Source of the DNA: Aphidius gifuensis
Lineage: Eukaryota; Arthropoda; Insecta; Hymenoptera; Braconidae
Length of the DNA stretch: 64,000 nt
Assembly (NCBI RefSeq): GCF_014905175.1
Contig: NC_057789.1
Location: 15,552,876 to 15,616,875 of the forward strand
Direction of reading: 5' to 3'
The notes under the pieces are model-generated. The model saw nothing but the letters and a program-made list of their open reading frames with translations. It did not search any database and was not told the origin of the DNA. Both the position numbers and the translations under genes were made by a program. This document shows, piece after piece, positions 33,199 through 45,310 of this stretch. How positions within the stretch are numbered: position 1 is the stretch's first letter; the number at the start of each line of letters is the position of its first letter.

Positions 33199-35393
33199 CC
33201 CTAGCGAAAATGGCGACACCGATCCGACACCAATCCGACAGTCGGTTTGTGCACTGATCTCATACAAAAACGACACACGACTATAAGAATTTCTAAGTCA
33301 CAAAAAATAAATAGTAAAAAGCATTTAAAAAATAAAATATTATGTCTGAAAATTTCTAAATAATATTCTTATAATTTAAGACACATTAGAATTTTCGTAA
33401 GACATGAGGGGCTAGATCAGCCATGTTTTAATTCTTATTTTTGAAAAATTATTTGTTCGACGCCACTGTTCTCTCAACAAGTTTGCATAACAGGCGCATG
33501 TGCATGATCATGCGCATGAAAGTGAAAAAAAATAAATACACAAAAGAAAGCACCTAATCTCACACAATTCCGACACAATTCCGACACAAATCCGACAGAC
33601 GTACGACAGTATATTTTTATTTTGTATTTAATATAAAAGAAAGCATTTTATTAATAAAAATTTTTGTTCAATATTAAAGTTATAATATTTTAATAATTTT
33701 AGGCATATTAGTTTTTTGTTCTTTGAATAAATTTTGACAAAAAAAATAATATGAAACATGGGAAACCAAATACATGGTTTCATTACAAATTACATTCGAG
33801 TTACAAAAATACCAAATACGTGGGAAACTGATTAAATGTATTAGTTTTGAAAAAAAAGTATTTAAAAAAAAACCTTTCTTAACCTCATAAAAAAAACAAA
33901 AAATGATAATTTTCTAATAAAATAATTTTAAAAAAATCTAATATGCCTATAATTATTAAAAGATTATAATTTTATTATTAAACAAAAATTTTTGCAAATC
34001 GCAAATTCTCACAGACGATTCCAATTATTTTTTTTGTCAAAATTTATTCAAAAAAAAAAAATCTCATATGTCTAAAATTATTAAAATATTATAACTTTAA
34101 TATTGAACAAAAATTTTTATTAATAAAATGCTTTTTTTTTATATTAAATACAAAATAAAAATATACTGTCGTACGTCTGTCGGATTTGTGTCGGAATTGT
34201 GTCGGATTTACAATTCTCACAGTCGTGTGTCGGAATTGTGTGAGAATTGTAAAATTTCACCAAGAAGACTAGAGACCAGGAGAGTCAACTATGTACATTG
34301 GGAATGGGACAAAATATGTCGTGAAATAAGGCTTGTACATTTGGCCACAGAGAGGCGCTTTCGGCGTCTCGTGAACCAAAATTGTTCACAATTGTTGTTG
34401 ATATTTTAATGCTGATTTGTTCTATTTTACGTATATCAATTTGATATCAAAATACGCCACAAGTTTGTTATCTAAATTTATACAATTAATTGACTGTATG
34501 TAATAATTTTTGCTAAAAGAAGGACGTAGCTAAATAAATTATTCGTAGTCTAAAAAAATTGCTCAACTATTCGCCACAAATATTTTAATTTATTATAGAA
34601 AATGTTGCCAAGAAATTAATCTAGACAACATATAAATTTATTTGGCCACATCTTTCCCTTAGATACATTTTCTAATAGCTATTCAATCGATTAATTATGG
34701 AAAATATTTTCTAAGAAAAGGATGAAACCAAATAAATAAATTAACAGTCTAAATTAATTCTTCAATTATTTGCCGCCAATATTTTGATTTATCATATATA
34801 ATAATTTATATATGATAAAATAATTGATTTAGCCAAATAATTTAATTTGTAGTCTATATCATATTTTTTATGATAAATAAAAATATTGGTGGCAAGTGAT
34901 TAAGGAATTAATTTAAATAGACTGTTAATTTATTAAGTATATGTATTATATGTATTATATTCAATACATGTGTGCGTGGTTCGTGGGTCGACAACAGCGC
35001 TAAAACGGCGTTTTTATAAAGCCTGCCCCTGTGTAAAAGTTTACGACGTTTTTGGTCCCATCCAGCCTATCCCCCACTACAGGGAGTTGACTCTCCTGGT
35101 CTCTAGTCTTCTTGAATTTCACAGTCGTGTACAGATGATTCTGACAGTTAACCTCACTTTTAATACATAAACAGAATTGAGTTTTTTCAATAAAAAAATT
35201 ATTTAAAAAAAATTCTAATGTGTCTTAAATTATAAGAATATTATTTAGAAATTTTTAGACATAATATTTTATTTTTTAAATGCTTTTTACTATTTATTTT
35301 TGTGACTTAGAAATTCTTATAGTCGTGTGTCGTTTTTGTATCGTTTTTGTATGAGATCAGTGCACAATCCGACTATCGGCATTTTCGCTAGGG
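33199..35393. mobile_element. TA-target foldback inserted in hAT remnant
   Basis: CCCTAGCGAAAATGGC and its complement at the ends, TA on both sides (33197-33198 and 35394-35395). Terminal arms exceed 200 bp (CATACAAAAACGACACACGA). Inside, a second inverted pair carries CCGACACAATTCCGACACAA units (33560-33610 against 34165-34210). It has no coding sequence of its own. Confidence 0.88.
34261..35114. mobile_element. MITE D copy, 8-bp target duplication AATTTCAC
   Basis: Ends CAAGAAGACTAGA and TCTAGTCTTCTTG, flanked by AATTTCAC at 34253-34260 and 35115-35122. The 8-bp duplication indicates mobilisation by a hAT-type transposase. Internal palindromes include imperfect TTAGCTA-type units and ATTTATCATATATAATAATT. 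It lies inside the TA foldback, so it is younger. Confidence 0.9.
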
Positions 35394-35720
35394 TACCAAT
35401 AAACTTTTAACTTGTCAATTGAGCCTTTGTTTTAAGTTGTTTTGTTCTTTGTAATTAGTGCTACAACTTGCTCAGATGATTGTCTGACATCAAGTTTATT
35501 TTTTGGCACAATCATTTCCATAAAATTTGTTTAAATTTCATCATCACAATTTGACATTCTTGAGCAAGATGCTTCATCATTCTACCAGCATTTGAAACAT
35601 ATTTTTTTTCACAATATTTAAAACTTCCTGTCTTGTATTTGCATTCAGGATTTGCAACAACATTAAAATGTTTCCAAACCTCAGATTCAGAACGACTTAT
35701 TGTTAAAATTGGTATCTATA

Positions 35721-36470
35721 AAATATATGGACTGTTATTGAATCTCTTTGGACTAAATTTAATTACTTTTTTTACTTACATATATGACATATCAACAACA
35801 AAAATGTAGACTGTCAACTCTGGGTTTAACCTCACTTTTCCTTTTTACAATAATCAAGTCTCTCTGGACTGAATATGGCATACCCATCAACTGCAAATTA
35901 TAACATTATTAATTGTTATATAATTATTTCAAATTTATCACTGATAATACTTATTTTTTAGAAAAATGTTTAAAAAAATATTAATAACAATAAAAATGAA
36001 AGTTGTTATGATGTTTACCTTTTTCACTGTCTTTTTTTATTCATAAACTTTTCAATTGACACTACGATTGAATTTTTGATAACATAATTTAATTATTCAT
36101 ATTTTTTTGACATCAAATAAATAATATTTAATGTTAATGTTATTTATAATAAATTAATATTTTTATTGTTGAAAATTAATAAATAATACATACGCAGTAT
36201 GAAGTACGCGCAGCTTTTCGTGAGCAGGCTCCTCCCTTTTTTGATTAAAAACCAAAAAAATTTTAACCGCCTGTTATTAACCGGTTATTAACCGACTCAC
36301 AGCTCTATGATGCGGGCGATAGTGTTTTTCAATGCGCTTCTTTTAAGCCTAGTACGAAGTCTCTATGTTACATAGTTCGTAAGTTATGAGCTTTTTTTTT
36401 TTTCGCCGATGAATTCAATACTGCGGCTGAGTCTATGGCTGCTAGCTTTCGTAAAATAAAAATTGTCAAT
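35721..36470. other. AT-rich region, no gene seen
   Basis: Possible introns or decayed parts of the hAT remnant. Short GC-richer patch at 36190-36240. Nothing else recognised. Confidence 0.4.
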
Positions 36471-36474
36471 GAAA

Positions 36475-36755
36475 AGCAGTAGCTAAGGAATTAATGTAGT
36501 TGAAAACATATAGTTTTTTTGGCAACTGTAATTCCTTAGCTACATCTTTTTTGTAACTACTGCTTCTTTCAGATATTTTTATTTCAAAAAAATAAAATTA
36601 CATGTATTTTATTCGTTGAATAAATAAAACTTCCAAGGACAAGCAGTAGCTAAGAAAAAGATGTAGTTAAGGAATTAATGTTGCCAAAGAATATATGTTT
36701 CAAGCTACATTAATTTCTTAGCTACATCTTTTCTTCAGCTACTGCTTGTCCTAAA
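36475..36755. repeat. two TTAGCTA hairpins
   Basis: 36475-36566 (AAGCAGTAGCTAAGGAATTA pairing with its complement around GGCAACTG) and 36638-36755 (AGGACAAGCAGTAGCTAAG pairing with CTACTGCTTGTCCT). Same unit as the array at 62165-62715. Confidence 0.85.
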
Positions 36756-36773
36756 TATTTTACATCAATTCCT

Positions 36774-36936
36774 GCAGTCCAATTCACAGGGCAAATTTTT
36801 TACAATTTAGGGCTTTTTTTGCCGGTGATGGCACTTGTAAAATTTTTTTTATATAGATTTTACATACAAGAGCTCCACAAGCACCGCCAGTGGAGGAAAA
36901 AAGCCCTAAATTGGAATGCCTTGTGAATTGGACTGC
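36774..36936. mobile_element. MITE A copy
   Basis: Ends GCAGTCCAATTCACAGGGC-type on both sides; interior ATTTAGGGCTTTTTTTGCC and AAGCGCC-type arms with TATATAGATTTTA in the middle. About 163 bp, palindromic, non-coding. No target duplication is evident in any copy. Confidence 0.85.
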
Positions 36937-36950
36937 TGAGTTCTTTTTCC

Positions 36951-37114
36951 GCAGTCCAATTCACAGGGCAAATTTTTTACAATTTAGGGCTTTTTTTTGC
37001 CGGTGATGGCGCTTGTAAAATTTTTTTTATATAGATTTCAAATACAAAAGCTCTACAAGCGCCGCCAGTGGAGGAAAAAAGCCCTAAATTGTAATGCCCT
37101 GTGAATTGGACTGC
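36951..37114. mobile_element. MITE A copy
   Basis: Full copy of the same family, 164 bp, separated from the previous by 14 bases. Confidence 0.88.
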
Positions 37115-37115
37115 G

Positions 37116-37629
37116 GCAGTCCAATTCACAGGGCAAAATAAATTTTACACTTTTTTCGGGCTTTTTTTATCCGATGGCGGCGCTTGAACAATACTTCTTG
37201 TCAAACCTCTATGCTGAATGTAATTCATGACTAGAAAGCTCATTTTTTCTGTGTTACGTTGGAGTTCACATCGATTATATGTATATGATTATGAGTTATG
37301 ACCAGCAGTCCAATTCACAGCACCCGTATTCAGAGGATGTTCTCATTAGGGCTTTTTTTTCCCATGGCGGCGCTTGTGAACTTTTTATATAGATTTTACA
37401 TGGAAAAGCTTCACAAGCGCCACCATCGGAAAAAAAACGCCCTAATGAGAACATCCTCTGAATACGGGTGCAGGACATTACAATTGATTACAATTTAGGG
37501 CTTTTTTCCTCCACTGGCAGCGCTTGTGAAGCTTTTGTATATAAAATCTATATAAAAAAAATTTTACAAGCGCCATCAGCGGCAAAAATTAGCCCTGAAT
37601 TGTAAACAATTTGCCCTGTGAATCGGACT
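37116..37629. mobile_element. cluster of MITE A variants
   Basis: 37116-37290 is a half copy fused to a longer variant also present at 40422-40565 (shared CAAACCTCTATG-TGAAT, GTGTTACGTTGGAGTTCACA). 37321-37472 is a subtype with GCACCCGTATTCAGAGGATG ends and GGATGTTCTCATTAGGGC. 37478-37629 is a copy whose GGACTGC end is split by the next element. The open frames on both strands here are incidental. Confidence 0.75.
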
Positions 37630-37968
37630 CAAGAAGACTAGAAATACAGGAGGACGAACTTGCCTCAAAAAACCGTTCCGCTATGTGGTCGCCGCATAAT
37701 TGAGGGCGTTAGTACCTAACGTGCGCGATGTATCGCTTACAATGCGCACAATACAAACATACTCTGACAAACATCATGTGTATATGCTCTATTAGTGTTT
37801 GTCAGAGTATGTTTGTATTGTGCGCATTGTAAAAAAAAAGCGATACAAGTCGCGCACGTTACCCGGGTACTACTAGCGCCCCTCAATTATGCGGCGACCA
37901 TATAGCGGAACGGTTTTTATATACAGGCGAGATAGGGAGTAAGTCCTCCTGTATTTCTAGTCTTCTTG
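37630..37968. mobile_element. MITE D copy, 8-bp duplication ATCGGACT
   Basis: CAAGAAGACTAGAAATACAG at one end, its complement at the other; ATCGGACT at 37622-37629 and 37969-37976. Long palindrome with CATACTCTGACAAACA in both arms. It is inserted in the end of a MITE A copy. Confidence 0.93.
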
Positions 37969-37980
37969 ATCGGACTGCAG

Positions 37981-38323
37981 GGGTGCGTTCCGTGGCTATC
38001 CAGTCCGTGCGAACTTCAAAATGGCGGAGTTTGGAAATATTTTGATCCTTTGTGTAGTAGACCTGATTTTTTTCATTTGAAAACAATCTGATCAAATTTG
38101 ACATTAGCCAATTTATTTGACAGATTTGAAATAATTGAATAGAAACTCTGTCAACTTAAACCTGAAAAAAGAGTAATACTTAATATTTTGAATTTTTATA
38201 AATCTCTGGCCTCTTCTCTGGCTATAGTGATGTATCGTAGTATTTTTTAACATTATTGAAATTTTCATTTTTTTCGTCGCCATTTTGAAGTTCGTACGGA
38301 CTGGGTAGCCACGGAACGCACCC
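37981..38323. mobile_element. MITE B copy, PIF/Harbinger-like, 3-bp duplication CAG
   Basis: GGGTGCGTTCCGTGGCTA at the left, its complement at the right, CAG on both sides (37978-37980, 38324-38326). The arms include GAACTTCAAAATGGCG. The 3-bp duplication and GGG start suit PIF/Harbinger-type mobilisation. Confidence 0.85.
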
Positions 38324-38546
38324 CAGAGCCAGGAAGTTCGTCTGTTATTTCAGTTTGCTGTAAATACCATGGCAACATGGTGGAATATAGTTAAAAAAAA
38401 GACGATCTGAACCTCGTACATGGAAAAAAGGGCCTTAAAAAATGGCCAAAAACATAAAGCCATTTTTTAAGGCCATTTTTAAGAAGCCAAAAAAAAATGA
38501 GGCTATTTTTTGAGGCCATTTTTAAGAGGCCAAAAATATAAAGGCT
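38324..38546. mobile_element. MITE C, one end only
   Basis: CAGAGCCAGGAAGTTCGTCT start and ATGGCAACATGGTG match the full copy at 47011-47463. GGCCATTTTT repeats follow. The right end is lost where the next element begins. Confidence 0.8.
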
Positions 38547-38981
38547 TGTGGCCACTAGCATAGTTTTTCAACCAAGTTCTATGCCATAGCACTATATAAG
38601 AAAAAGTTCACATATAACGGCTATAGGGCAGCGTTTTAATCGTTTCTTGAAATTGTTTCAGCTGTACCAACTTGCTTACAAACACATAAAAAATAAATAA
38701 GAATATAACCTTTCTTATTTGTTTACAATTTGATATTTTGACAGTCAATCATCACATATATGTACTATACATGTGTAAATATAAACAAACAAATTTATAA
38801 ACAATGCTTACCATTATTGTTGTATTTTTTTAATGTTGGCTATATCGAAAAAAACTAGTGTGAAGTTAGCGGTTCTATGCTGAAAATGCTGCGTGCGGCA
38901 CACCTCATAGTCCTCGGCGACTATTTTCTAGTAAATTTCTAGTGAGATATAGTGGTTCAAGTGCTATGGCATAGAACTTAG
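38547..38981. mobile_element. MITE E, right end missing
   Basis: Starts TGTGGCCACTAGCATAG. The full copy is at 41208-41670, inverted. It ends in CATAGAACTT before a different element end (GGGTACGTTCC at 38983). Confidence 0.8.
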
Positions 38982-39905
38982 GGTACGTTCCAAAACCTTC
39001 GTTCGGTTCGGTATATCAAGATGGCGGATTTCAGTGTTTTTTTTGCCATTTTTATTATCGCAATAATAAGTTAATCACTTATACTTATTATTGATTAGAA
39101 TAAAAAATAACTAACTAATATTATTCTCCTTTCAAATTTTTTTTATATAGATTTCACATGCAAAAGCTCTACAAGCGCCGCTAGTAGAGGAAAAAAGCCC
39201 TAAATTGTAATGCCCTGTGAATTGGACTGCGGGATTGTAATTCATTTTGGTAACTTTTGATGATAATTCAAAGTTTTACCACTAAAAGGGGACATTTTGT
39301 ACAATAGGATAAAACTCAGGATGTATAAAAATATGTTCCAAACACAGTTTCAACATGGTTTAAAACATTATGTTTTTTATATGCCCATCCCTGGTCAGAA
39401 TCCTACTCGTCAATATATTTCGCGGATAATTCCAAAATATTAATATTCTATCGAGCGTACTAAAGCAAATGCGGATTTTAAGGTGATTAAATAAAACATA
39501 AATATGATAGAATTTTTATTAGTGTTTTATCGAAAATCAAAAAACTGTATAATGGATGAAGCTTTTGATGGGAGAAAATAAATTGCGTAAAATATTATTT
39601 AACGGAGAATAAAATTAAATCATAAAAGTAAAATCAGAAAAATCTGTTGATCGGTTCAATTGAATAAATTTGAAAACAGAAAGAGGCAACTTCACTGACA
39701 ATGATGTATTGTTATTCGGCTGGCTTGATTGAATATATAATAATTTTAATATAGAAAGCTTAATTATTATTCATAATACATTCGACGGTATCGTTTCCGT
39801 CCCAACCCTACTAGCGGAACTTTATAATAACTGTATGTTAAGCACCTACATGAATCGGATTTTTGAGAATGTTTTTACCGGTTAATCATTTGTATTACTC
39901 TAAAA
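38982..39905. other. mixed repeat fragments, no gene
   Basis: 38983-39010 (GGGTACGTTCCAAAACC) matches, inverted, 49610-49636. 39130-39232 is the right half of a MITE A copy. 39240-39905 is AT-rich with nothing recognised. Confidence 0.5.
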
Positions 39906-40640
39906 TTTTATACAATTTAGGGCTTTTTTTTGCCACTGATGGCGCTTGTCAAATATTTTTTATATAGATTTCACATACAAAAACTTCACAAGCCTTGCCA
40001 GTGGAGGAAAAAGCCATAAATTGTAATGCTTCGGGTGCATTCCTTTAATAAAAAATTTTTTTTCGTTTTGCAATTTCGCCCTGTAATACCGGCCAAAATT
40101 TTATAGGAAAAAGCTGTTTCTTGTAGTGGCAGTACTGGCACATGACATTATTTTTTTTGGCTTCCAATTATTAGATGGATAACTGTTCAATGTTTATATC
40201 AAACTGAAATAGATAGAAAATTGACTCGTTGTGATTGTTTGTTATTGTCACATAGCTCGTACCACACATTATCGTAAACTGTAAAGCCTGGAATATTGCA
40301 TAGAGAAATTTATCACTTTTGTCGTTGTTTCTGTTTCTAGTTTTTAGTCGGTATTACAGGGCGAAATTGCAAAACGAAAAAAAATTTTTTATTAAAGGAA
40401 TGCACCCCCTGCCCTCGTATTCACAGGGCAAAATAAAATTTACACTTTAGGGCTTTTTTTTCCGATGACAGCGCTTGAAAATTTTTTTCTCAAACCTCTA
40501 TGTTGAATATAATTCATGACTAGAGAGCTCATTGTTTTTGTGTTACGTTGGAGTTCACATCGATTCCGTATTCAAAACTCACAAGGCATTGTAATTTAAG
40601 GCTTTTTTCTTCCACTTGCGGCGCTTGTAAAGCTTTTGTC
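39906..40640. mobile_element. MITE A fragments around a MITE B copy
   Basis: 39906-40030 and 40422-40640 are MITE A pieces. Between them 40033-40407 is a B-type element with GGGTGCATTCCTTTAATAAA ends and TTTCGCCCTGTAATACCG arms. Its flanks do not show a clean 3-bp duplication. Confidence 0.75.
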
Positions 40641-41207
40641 ATGGAGGTGAATAAGGAGTGTAAGCTTTTTACTGAATCCGATATTTCGGAGTAAATGAGG
40701 GCGCTGGGATCGGACTCGAACGACAGTATCACGTGTAATCTTTTATTTACTGCTTGTTTACTTTTTTTGTGATGTTTGTAATGCAAATACTGTTGATGTC
40801 AGTTTTGGTTTATTTTAATTGCAAATATAATTCATTAAATGAATTGAATGTAATTAGTTGATGAATTCATTGATTCTTTAGAACTTGTGTGTGAAGTCTA
40901 TTATTTTCGTGTCTAATCTGTTTGTATAGAGTTAATTTTTGTTTTAGTTTAAACACAAGGTTAGAACTGTCAATTTGTTTTTAATCATAAAATTATTGAT
41001 TGATAAATGATAAATAAATCATTTTTTTTTAATTTGTGTGTCAGAGTGATGTTTTTTGTTATGCTATATTGGTAAGGTTTGATAATATAATATAGGCATT
41101 TGATGAGGGTTCAATTAACATTATGAATAGTATAGTTACAGTATGTCTTAGCAACATTTGACAATTGTTTTTTAATTAATTAATTATGGAAAATGTGTCT
41201 TAAAGCA
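40641..41207. other. AT-rich region with fragments
   Basis: 40641-40745 is a piece of the element complete at 63615-63889 (GGAGTGTAAGCTT, GATCGGACTCGAACGACAGT). The remainder is AT-rich with no gene. Confidence 0.5.
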
Positions 41208-41670
41208 TGTGGCCACTAGCATAGTTTTTCGACCAAGTTCTATGTCATAGCACTTGTGTCACTATATCTCACTAAAAATTAACTAGAAAATGGCCGCTGA
41301 GGACTATGTTGAAAAATGCTGCACGCAGCATTTTCAGCATAGAACCGCTAACTTCACACTAGTTTTTTTGGATACAACCAACATTAAAAAAATACAACAA
41401 CAATGGTTAACGTTATTAATAAATTTGTTTGTTCATATTTACACATATATAGTACATATATGTGATGATTGACTGTCAAAATATCAAATTGTCACCAAAT
41501 AAGAAAGGTTATATTTTTATTTATTTTTTATGTGTTTCTAAGCAAGTTGGTACAGCTGAAACAATTTTAAAAACCGATTAAAACGCCGCCCTATAGCCGT
41601 TATATGTGAACTTTTTCTTCCATAATGCTATGGCATAGAACTTGGTCGAAAAACTATGCTAGTGGCCACA
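41208..41670. mobile_element. MITE E, full copy
   Basis: TGTGGCCACTAGCATAG at the left, its complement at the right. Inner arms carry ACCAAGTTCTATG-CATAGCA. Non-coding interior shared with 38547-38981 in the opposite orientation, including CCGCTAACTTCACACTAGTT. Confidence 0.85.
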
Positions 41671-42230
41671 AGCCTTTAAGGAAGGATGTAACTAATTAAA
41701 TTAATTTCTAGTCTCCATTAATTCCTCAGCAATATTTCCTAGGATAAATTAAAACAATTGTGGCCAATGGCTGAGAAATTAATTTAGACTACTAATTTAT
41801 TTATTCGGTTACATCCTTTCCTTAGCAACATTTGCCAATAGCTTTTTTATTAACTAATTGATTATGGCAAAAATAGCTAAGAAAAGGATGTGACCAAATA
41901 AATCGATTCATAATCTAAATTAACTCCGCAGCATTTTGACACAATAATTTTTTCTATAATCAATTAAAATTATTGTGTCAAATGGCTGTGGAGTCGATTT
42001 AGATTGTAAATTTATTTATTCGGTTAGATTCTTTTCTTAGCAACATTTGCCATAAATAATCAATAAAAAAACTATTGGCAAATGTATCTAAGGAATGAAT
42101 GTAACTAAATAAAATAATTGATAGTCTTAATTAATTCTTCAGCCATTGGCGACAATTATTTCAATTTATTATAGACAATTTCGCTGTGGAATTAATTTAG
42201 ACTAGGAATTAATTTATCTAAAAGGAACTT
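41671..42230. repeat. diverged TTAGCTA-type hairpin array
   Basis: Alternating inverted units such as AAGGAAGGATGTAACTAATT, CCTTTCCTTAGCAACATTTG and GGCAAATGTATCTAAGGAAT, with CAATTATT between. A diverged relative of the array at 62165-62715. Confidence 0.7.
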
Positions 42231-42605
42231 TTGTACAATATTTAATTGATTTATCTATCTATTCAACTGTTGAAAGGGGTGTAATTGAAAGCACGTTAAA
42301 ATTAAAATTTTTGTTTCAACTTAAAAAATTTATAAAAAGATTTGCAAGAAATGACATCCCTTGAACAATTTGAGTAATAACATGACCTTTAATTTTATTG
42401 AAAAATAAAAAAAAATAAGATGTTATTAAATATTTCAATTAATGAATTCATATTAATAATTAAACTACACCTGAACGGTCCAAGAAAGTATTTTAAACAT
42501 AATTGTACAGGCTAGAGTGAATAAGAATATTATGTTATGTCTTCATTTTTCATCCAGGGCTGATGTCAGCGATGCAGTTGGTAGTTTTTCGAACTGACTT
42601 ACTCC
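42231..42605. other. AT-rich, then element fragment
   Basis: 42231-42480: nothing seen. 42485-42605 (CATAATTGTACAGGCTAGAG, GCTGATGTCAGCG) is a fragment of the element at 63590-63889. Confidence 0.5.
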
Positions 42606-42771
42606 GCAGTCCAATTCACAGGGCAAATTTTTTACAATTTAGGGCTTTTTTTTGCCGCTAATGGCGCTTGTAAAAATTTTTTTTTTTATACATTTTACAT
42701 ACAATAGCTTCACAAGCGCCGTGAGTGGTGAAAAAAAGCCCTAAATTGTAATGCCCTGTGAATTAGACTGC
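42606..42771. mobile_element. MITE A copy
   Basis: Full 166-bp copy with both GCAGTCCAATTCACAGGGC-type ends (one mismatch at the right). Confidence 0.88.
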
Positions 42772-42799
42772 CGAAATTTAGGCTTCAGCGACAGCCTAT

Positions 42800-43182
42800 G
42801 GGTGCATTCCTTTAATAAAAATTTTTTTTTCGCTCTGCAATTTCGCCCTGTAATACCGACCAAAATTTTATAGGAAAAAACTGTTTTTTGTAGTGGCAGT
42901 ACTAGCACATGACATTATTTTTTTTGGCTTTCAATTATTGGAAAAATTATCTAAATGACTGTTCAATATTTATGTCAAACTGAAATAAAAAAAGAATTAA
43001 TTGTTGTAATTGCTTTTTATTGTCACATAGCTCGTACCACACATTATCGTAAACTGTAAAGTCTGGGATATTACATAGAGAATTTTATCACTTTTGTCAT
43101 TGTTTCTGTTTCTAGTTTTTAGTCGGTATTACAGGGCGAAATTGCAAAACGAAAAAAAATTTTTTATTAAAGGAATGCACCC
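42800..43182. mobile_element. MITE B copy, 3-bp duplication TAT
   Basis: GGGTGCATTCC and GGAATGCACCC ends with TAT on both sides (42797-42799, 43183-43185). Interior includes TAGCTCGTACCACACATTAT, shared with 40033-40407 and 62952-63114. Confidence 0.88.
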
Positions 43183-43799
43183 TATGCTTTAACACAGTCA
43201 AAAGGTAAAGCTTACACTCCTCATTCACCTCCATGGCTTTTGTATATGAAATCTATATAAAAAAAATTTGACAATCGCCATCAGTGGCAAAAAAAAGCCC
43301 TAAATTGTGTAAAATTGCAATATGTATAAGAACTCAAGTATATTGATCATTTTCTTAAATAGTATATATATACATCAATGTGAACCCCAGCTCGGTAGTC
43401 CAATTCAGGGCCGGTTTTTTCGTCCAACATTACAGTTAACTGAGCATTTAAAAAATTTGACTGCTAGTTAGCTAATGGAGACTTTAAATTACCGACTGTA
43501 TTTTAGTAAAGTTTTGATATTTGGGTACTAGATGTCTTTAGTGTTGAATATAAATATTTATCATAAATATTAACCAAAAAAAAAAATTTATATAACCAAA
43601 AAAATATAATAAAAAATATGTATACAGAAAATTCTGGAAAACAGACAGCATTATTAAACAATTATTCTTAACATTTAATAAGTGTGTATTCATATTTTAA
43701 TTTTAAAGTGTATTTTATAATTATAGGTATTTATATTTAAATAATATTTTCAGTTTGTCGGCGTCGTGTGATGTTGAAAAATATATTAAAAAAATAAAA
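43183..43799. other. repeat fragments and AT-rich DNA
   Basis: 43190-43235 is a fragment of the GGAGTGTAAGCTT element. 43235-43320 is half a MITE A. 43407-43440 (CCGGTTTTTTCGTCCAACAT) is found inverted at 48150-48182, so these may be ends of one disrupted element. 43500-43799 is AT-rich; it may include a decayed intron of the pseudogene that follows. Confidence 0.5.
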
Positions 43800-45068
43800 A
43801 ATCCAAGCTATCGTTCCCAAAGTTTGCATGGTTGGATTGAGACCAGCTGGATTTTATGCAGCTCAACAATTATTAAAAGTAATAAATCAAAAAAATAATA
43901 TATAAAATGATTGTTAATTAATAGAAAAAAAGAATTTGGTTCATATAGTCACCGAGTAATGTTAATGTTGATATGTATTGATATTTATAAACGACTTCCT
44001 GTTCCATATAGATTTCTTCGTTTTGGTGTTGCTCCAGATCATCCAGATTTTAAAAATGTCATAAATACATTTTAAAAAAATGCTGTTAATTCACGTGTTA
44101 AATTTTTTTGCAATGCTGATATTGGAAAAGATGTTACTGTTAAACAACTTCAAGAAAATTATCATGCTGTATTATTGGTAAAAATAAATTGATATATATT
44201 TTATTAAAAGATTAAGATGATTAATTTAAATTTTTTTTTATTTTATTAATGTAGACATATGGAGCTGAAGAAAATTGATCACTTGGTATACCTGTTGAAA
44301 ATTTATCGAATGTTTTATCAAGACGTCAATTTGTTGGATGGTACAATGGGCTTCCATGTGATAAAAATTTAAAAATGAATTTTAATGTTGGAGAAGCTGT
44401 TGTTGTTGGTCAAGGAAATGTTGCTATTGATGTTGCCATAATGCTATTAGCTGTAATTGAGGAACTTGCAGTAAGTAAAAAAAGGTGTAAAGCAAATGTC
44501 ATAAATTTTATTTGATAATATTTAATTTTATTTAATATTAATTATTAATTTTAGAAAACAAATATAACTGCTCATCCATTGGAACAGTTATCTAAAACTA
44601 AAATTAAAAAAGTATGGATGATTGGTAGAAGAGGACCACTTCAAGCAGTATTTACGATTGCTGAATTACGTGAAATGACAAAATTAAAAAATTGCAAAAA
44701 CTTCTTGGCAAATAAATAATTTTAACGGAATTTTAGAAATGATTCCAAATCATACAAGACCAAGAAAACATCTTACTGAATTAATGATCAAAAATTTAAA
44801 TGATTCAATCAATAATCATTATAATTTAAGCAAAGAATTTGCCCCAATATTTTCTCGTGGACCCAAAAAAATCATTGGTAATAAATTTGTTGAAAAAATA
44901 TGTTTGTCTGTTAATGTACTTGAAGGTACTGATTACAAAAACCATCCAGCTAATGAAGATAGACTTGATATGAATGAATATGGTAGACGGAACAGACATT
45001 CATCTGGTAACTCATTGGAGAAAAAATTTGCAACAACTTACCAAGTACCATTAACAACATATGGATAA
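43800..45068 (+). pseudogene. FDXR: NADPH:adrenodoxin oxidoreductase pseudogene with introns
   Basis: Fragments in correct order match ferredoxin/adrenodoxin reductase, the mitochondrial FAD enzyme that passes electrons from NADPH to ferredoxin for steroid and iron-sulphur metabolism. Exon pieces: 43800-43878 (VGLRPAGFYAAQQLLK, FAD-binding loop with one glycine replaced), 43949-44177 (LPVPYRFLRFGVAPDHPDFK), 44255-44470 (FVGWYNGLP; NADPH-binding GQGNVAIDVA) and 44555-45068 (GRRGPLQAVFTIAELREM). Three short GT-AG introns (43879-43948, 44178-44254, 44471-44554) are kept, so this is a genomic duplicate, not a retrocopy. Stops at about 44073 and 44277, a frameshift near 44720 and loss of about the last hundred residues make it non-functional. 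Confidence 0.88.
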
Positions 45069-45251
45069 TCAAAGCGAACAGATAATTATTACATAATAAT
45101 TATTAAGTTAAAAAAGTAAAAATAATTAATTAATAATCATTATGTTTGTAATGTCATTTATTTATTATATGAGCATTGCAAAATAAATAAACAAAAAGCT
45201 AATTAATGAAGTTTAAAATAATAAATTTAATAAAAATAACAATCATAAATT

Positions 45252-45256
45252 TAATA

Positions 45257-45310
<54 letters not shown>
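45252..45310. repeat. (AAT)n microsatellite
   Basis: About twenty tandem AAT triplets downstream of the pseudogene. Flanks 45070-45250 and 45311-45575 are AT-rich with no gene. Confidence 0.95.

Larger units (their letters stand above)
33120..35720 (-). pseudogene. hAT transposase remnant with BED finger
   Basis: On the minus strand from about 35700 the reading gives VWKHFNVVANPECKYKTG and FKYCEKKYVSNAGRMMKHL followed by AQEC, a BED-type zinc finger (C, C, H, C) that binds transposon ends. After several lesions, SKENHDKLNSSFARAIYARA (about 33195-33135) matches the conserved start of the hAT catalytic region. The gene is interrupted by the foldback at 33199-35393. The remaining catalytic core and C-terminus are absent. 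Confidence 0.6.

Noticed and set aside
37296..37498. overlapping ORFs on both strands at 37.3-37.5 kb
   Set aside because: They lie wholly in palindromic MITE A copies, which gives mirror-image open frames.
36774..37629. CRISPR-like array
   Set aside because: Repeated ends are terminal inverted repeats of MITEs in both orientations, the spacers are shared arms, and the host is eukaryotic.
44739..45068. functional 109-aa gene
   Set aside because: It is the last exon piece of the FDXR pseudogene; upstream exons have stops and the C-terminus is missing.
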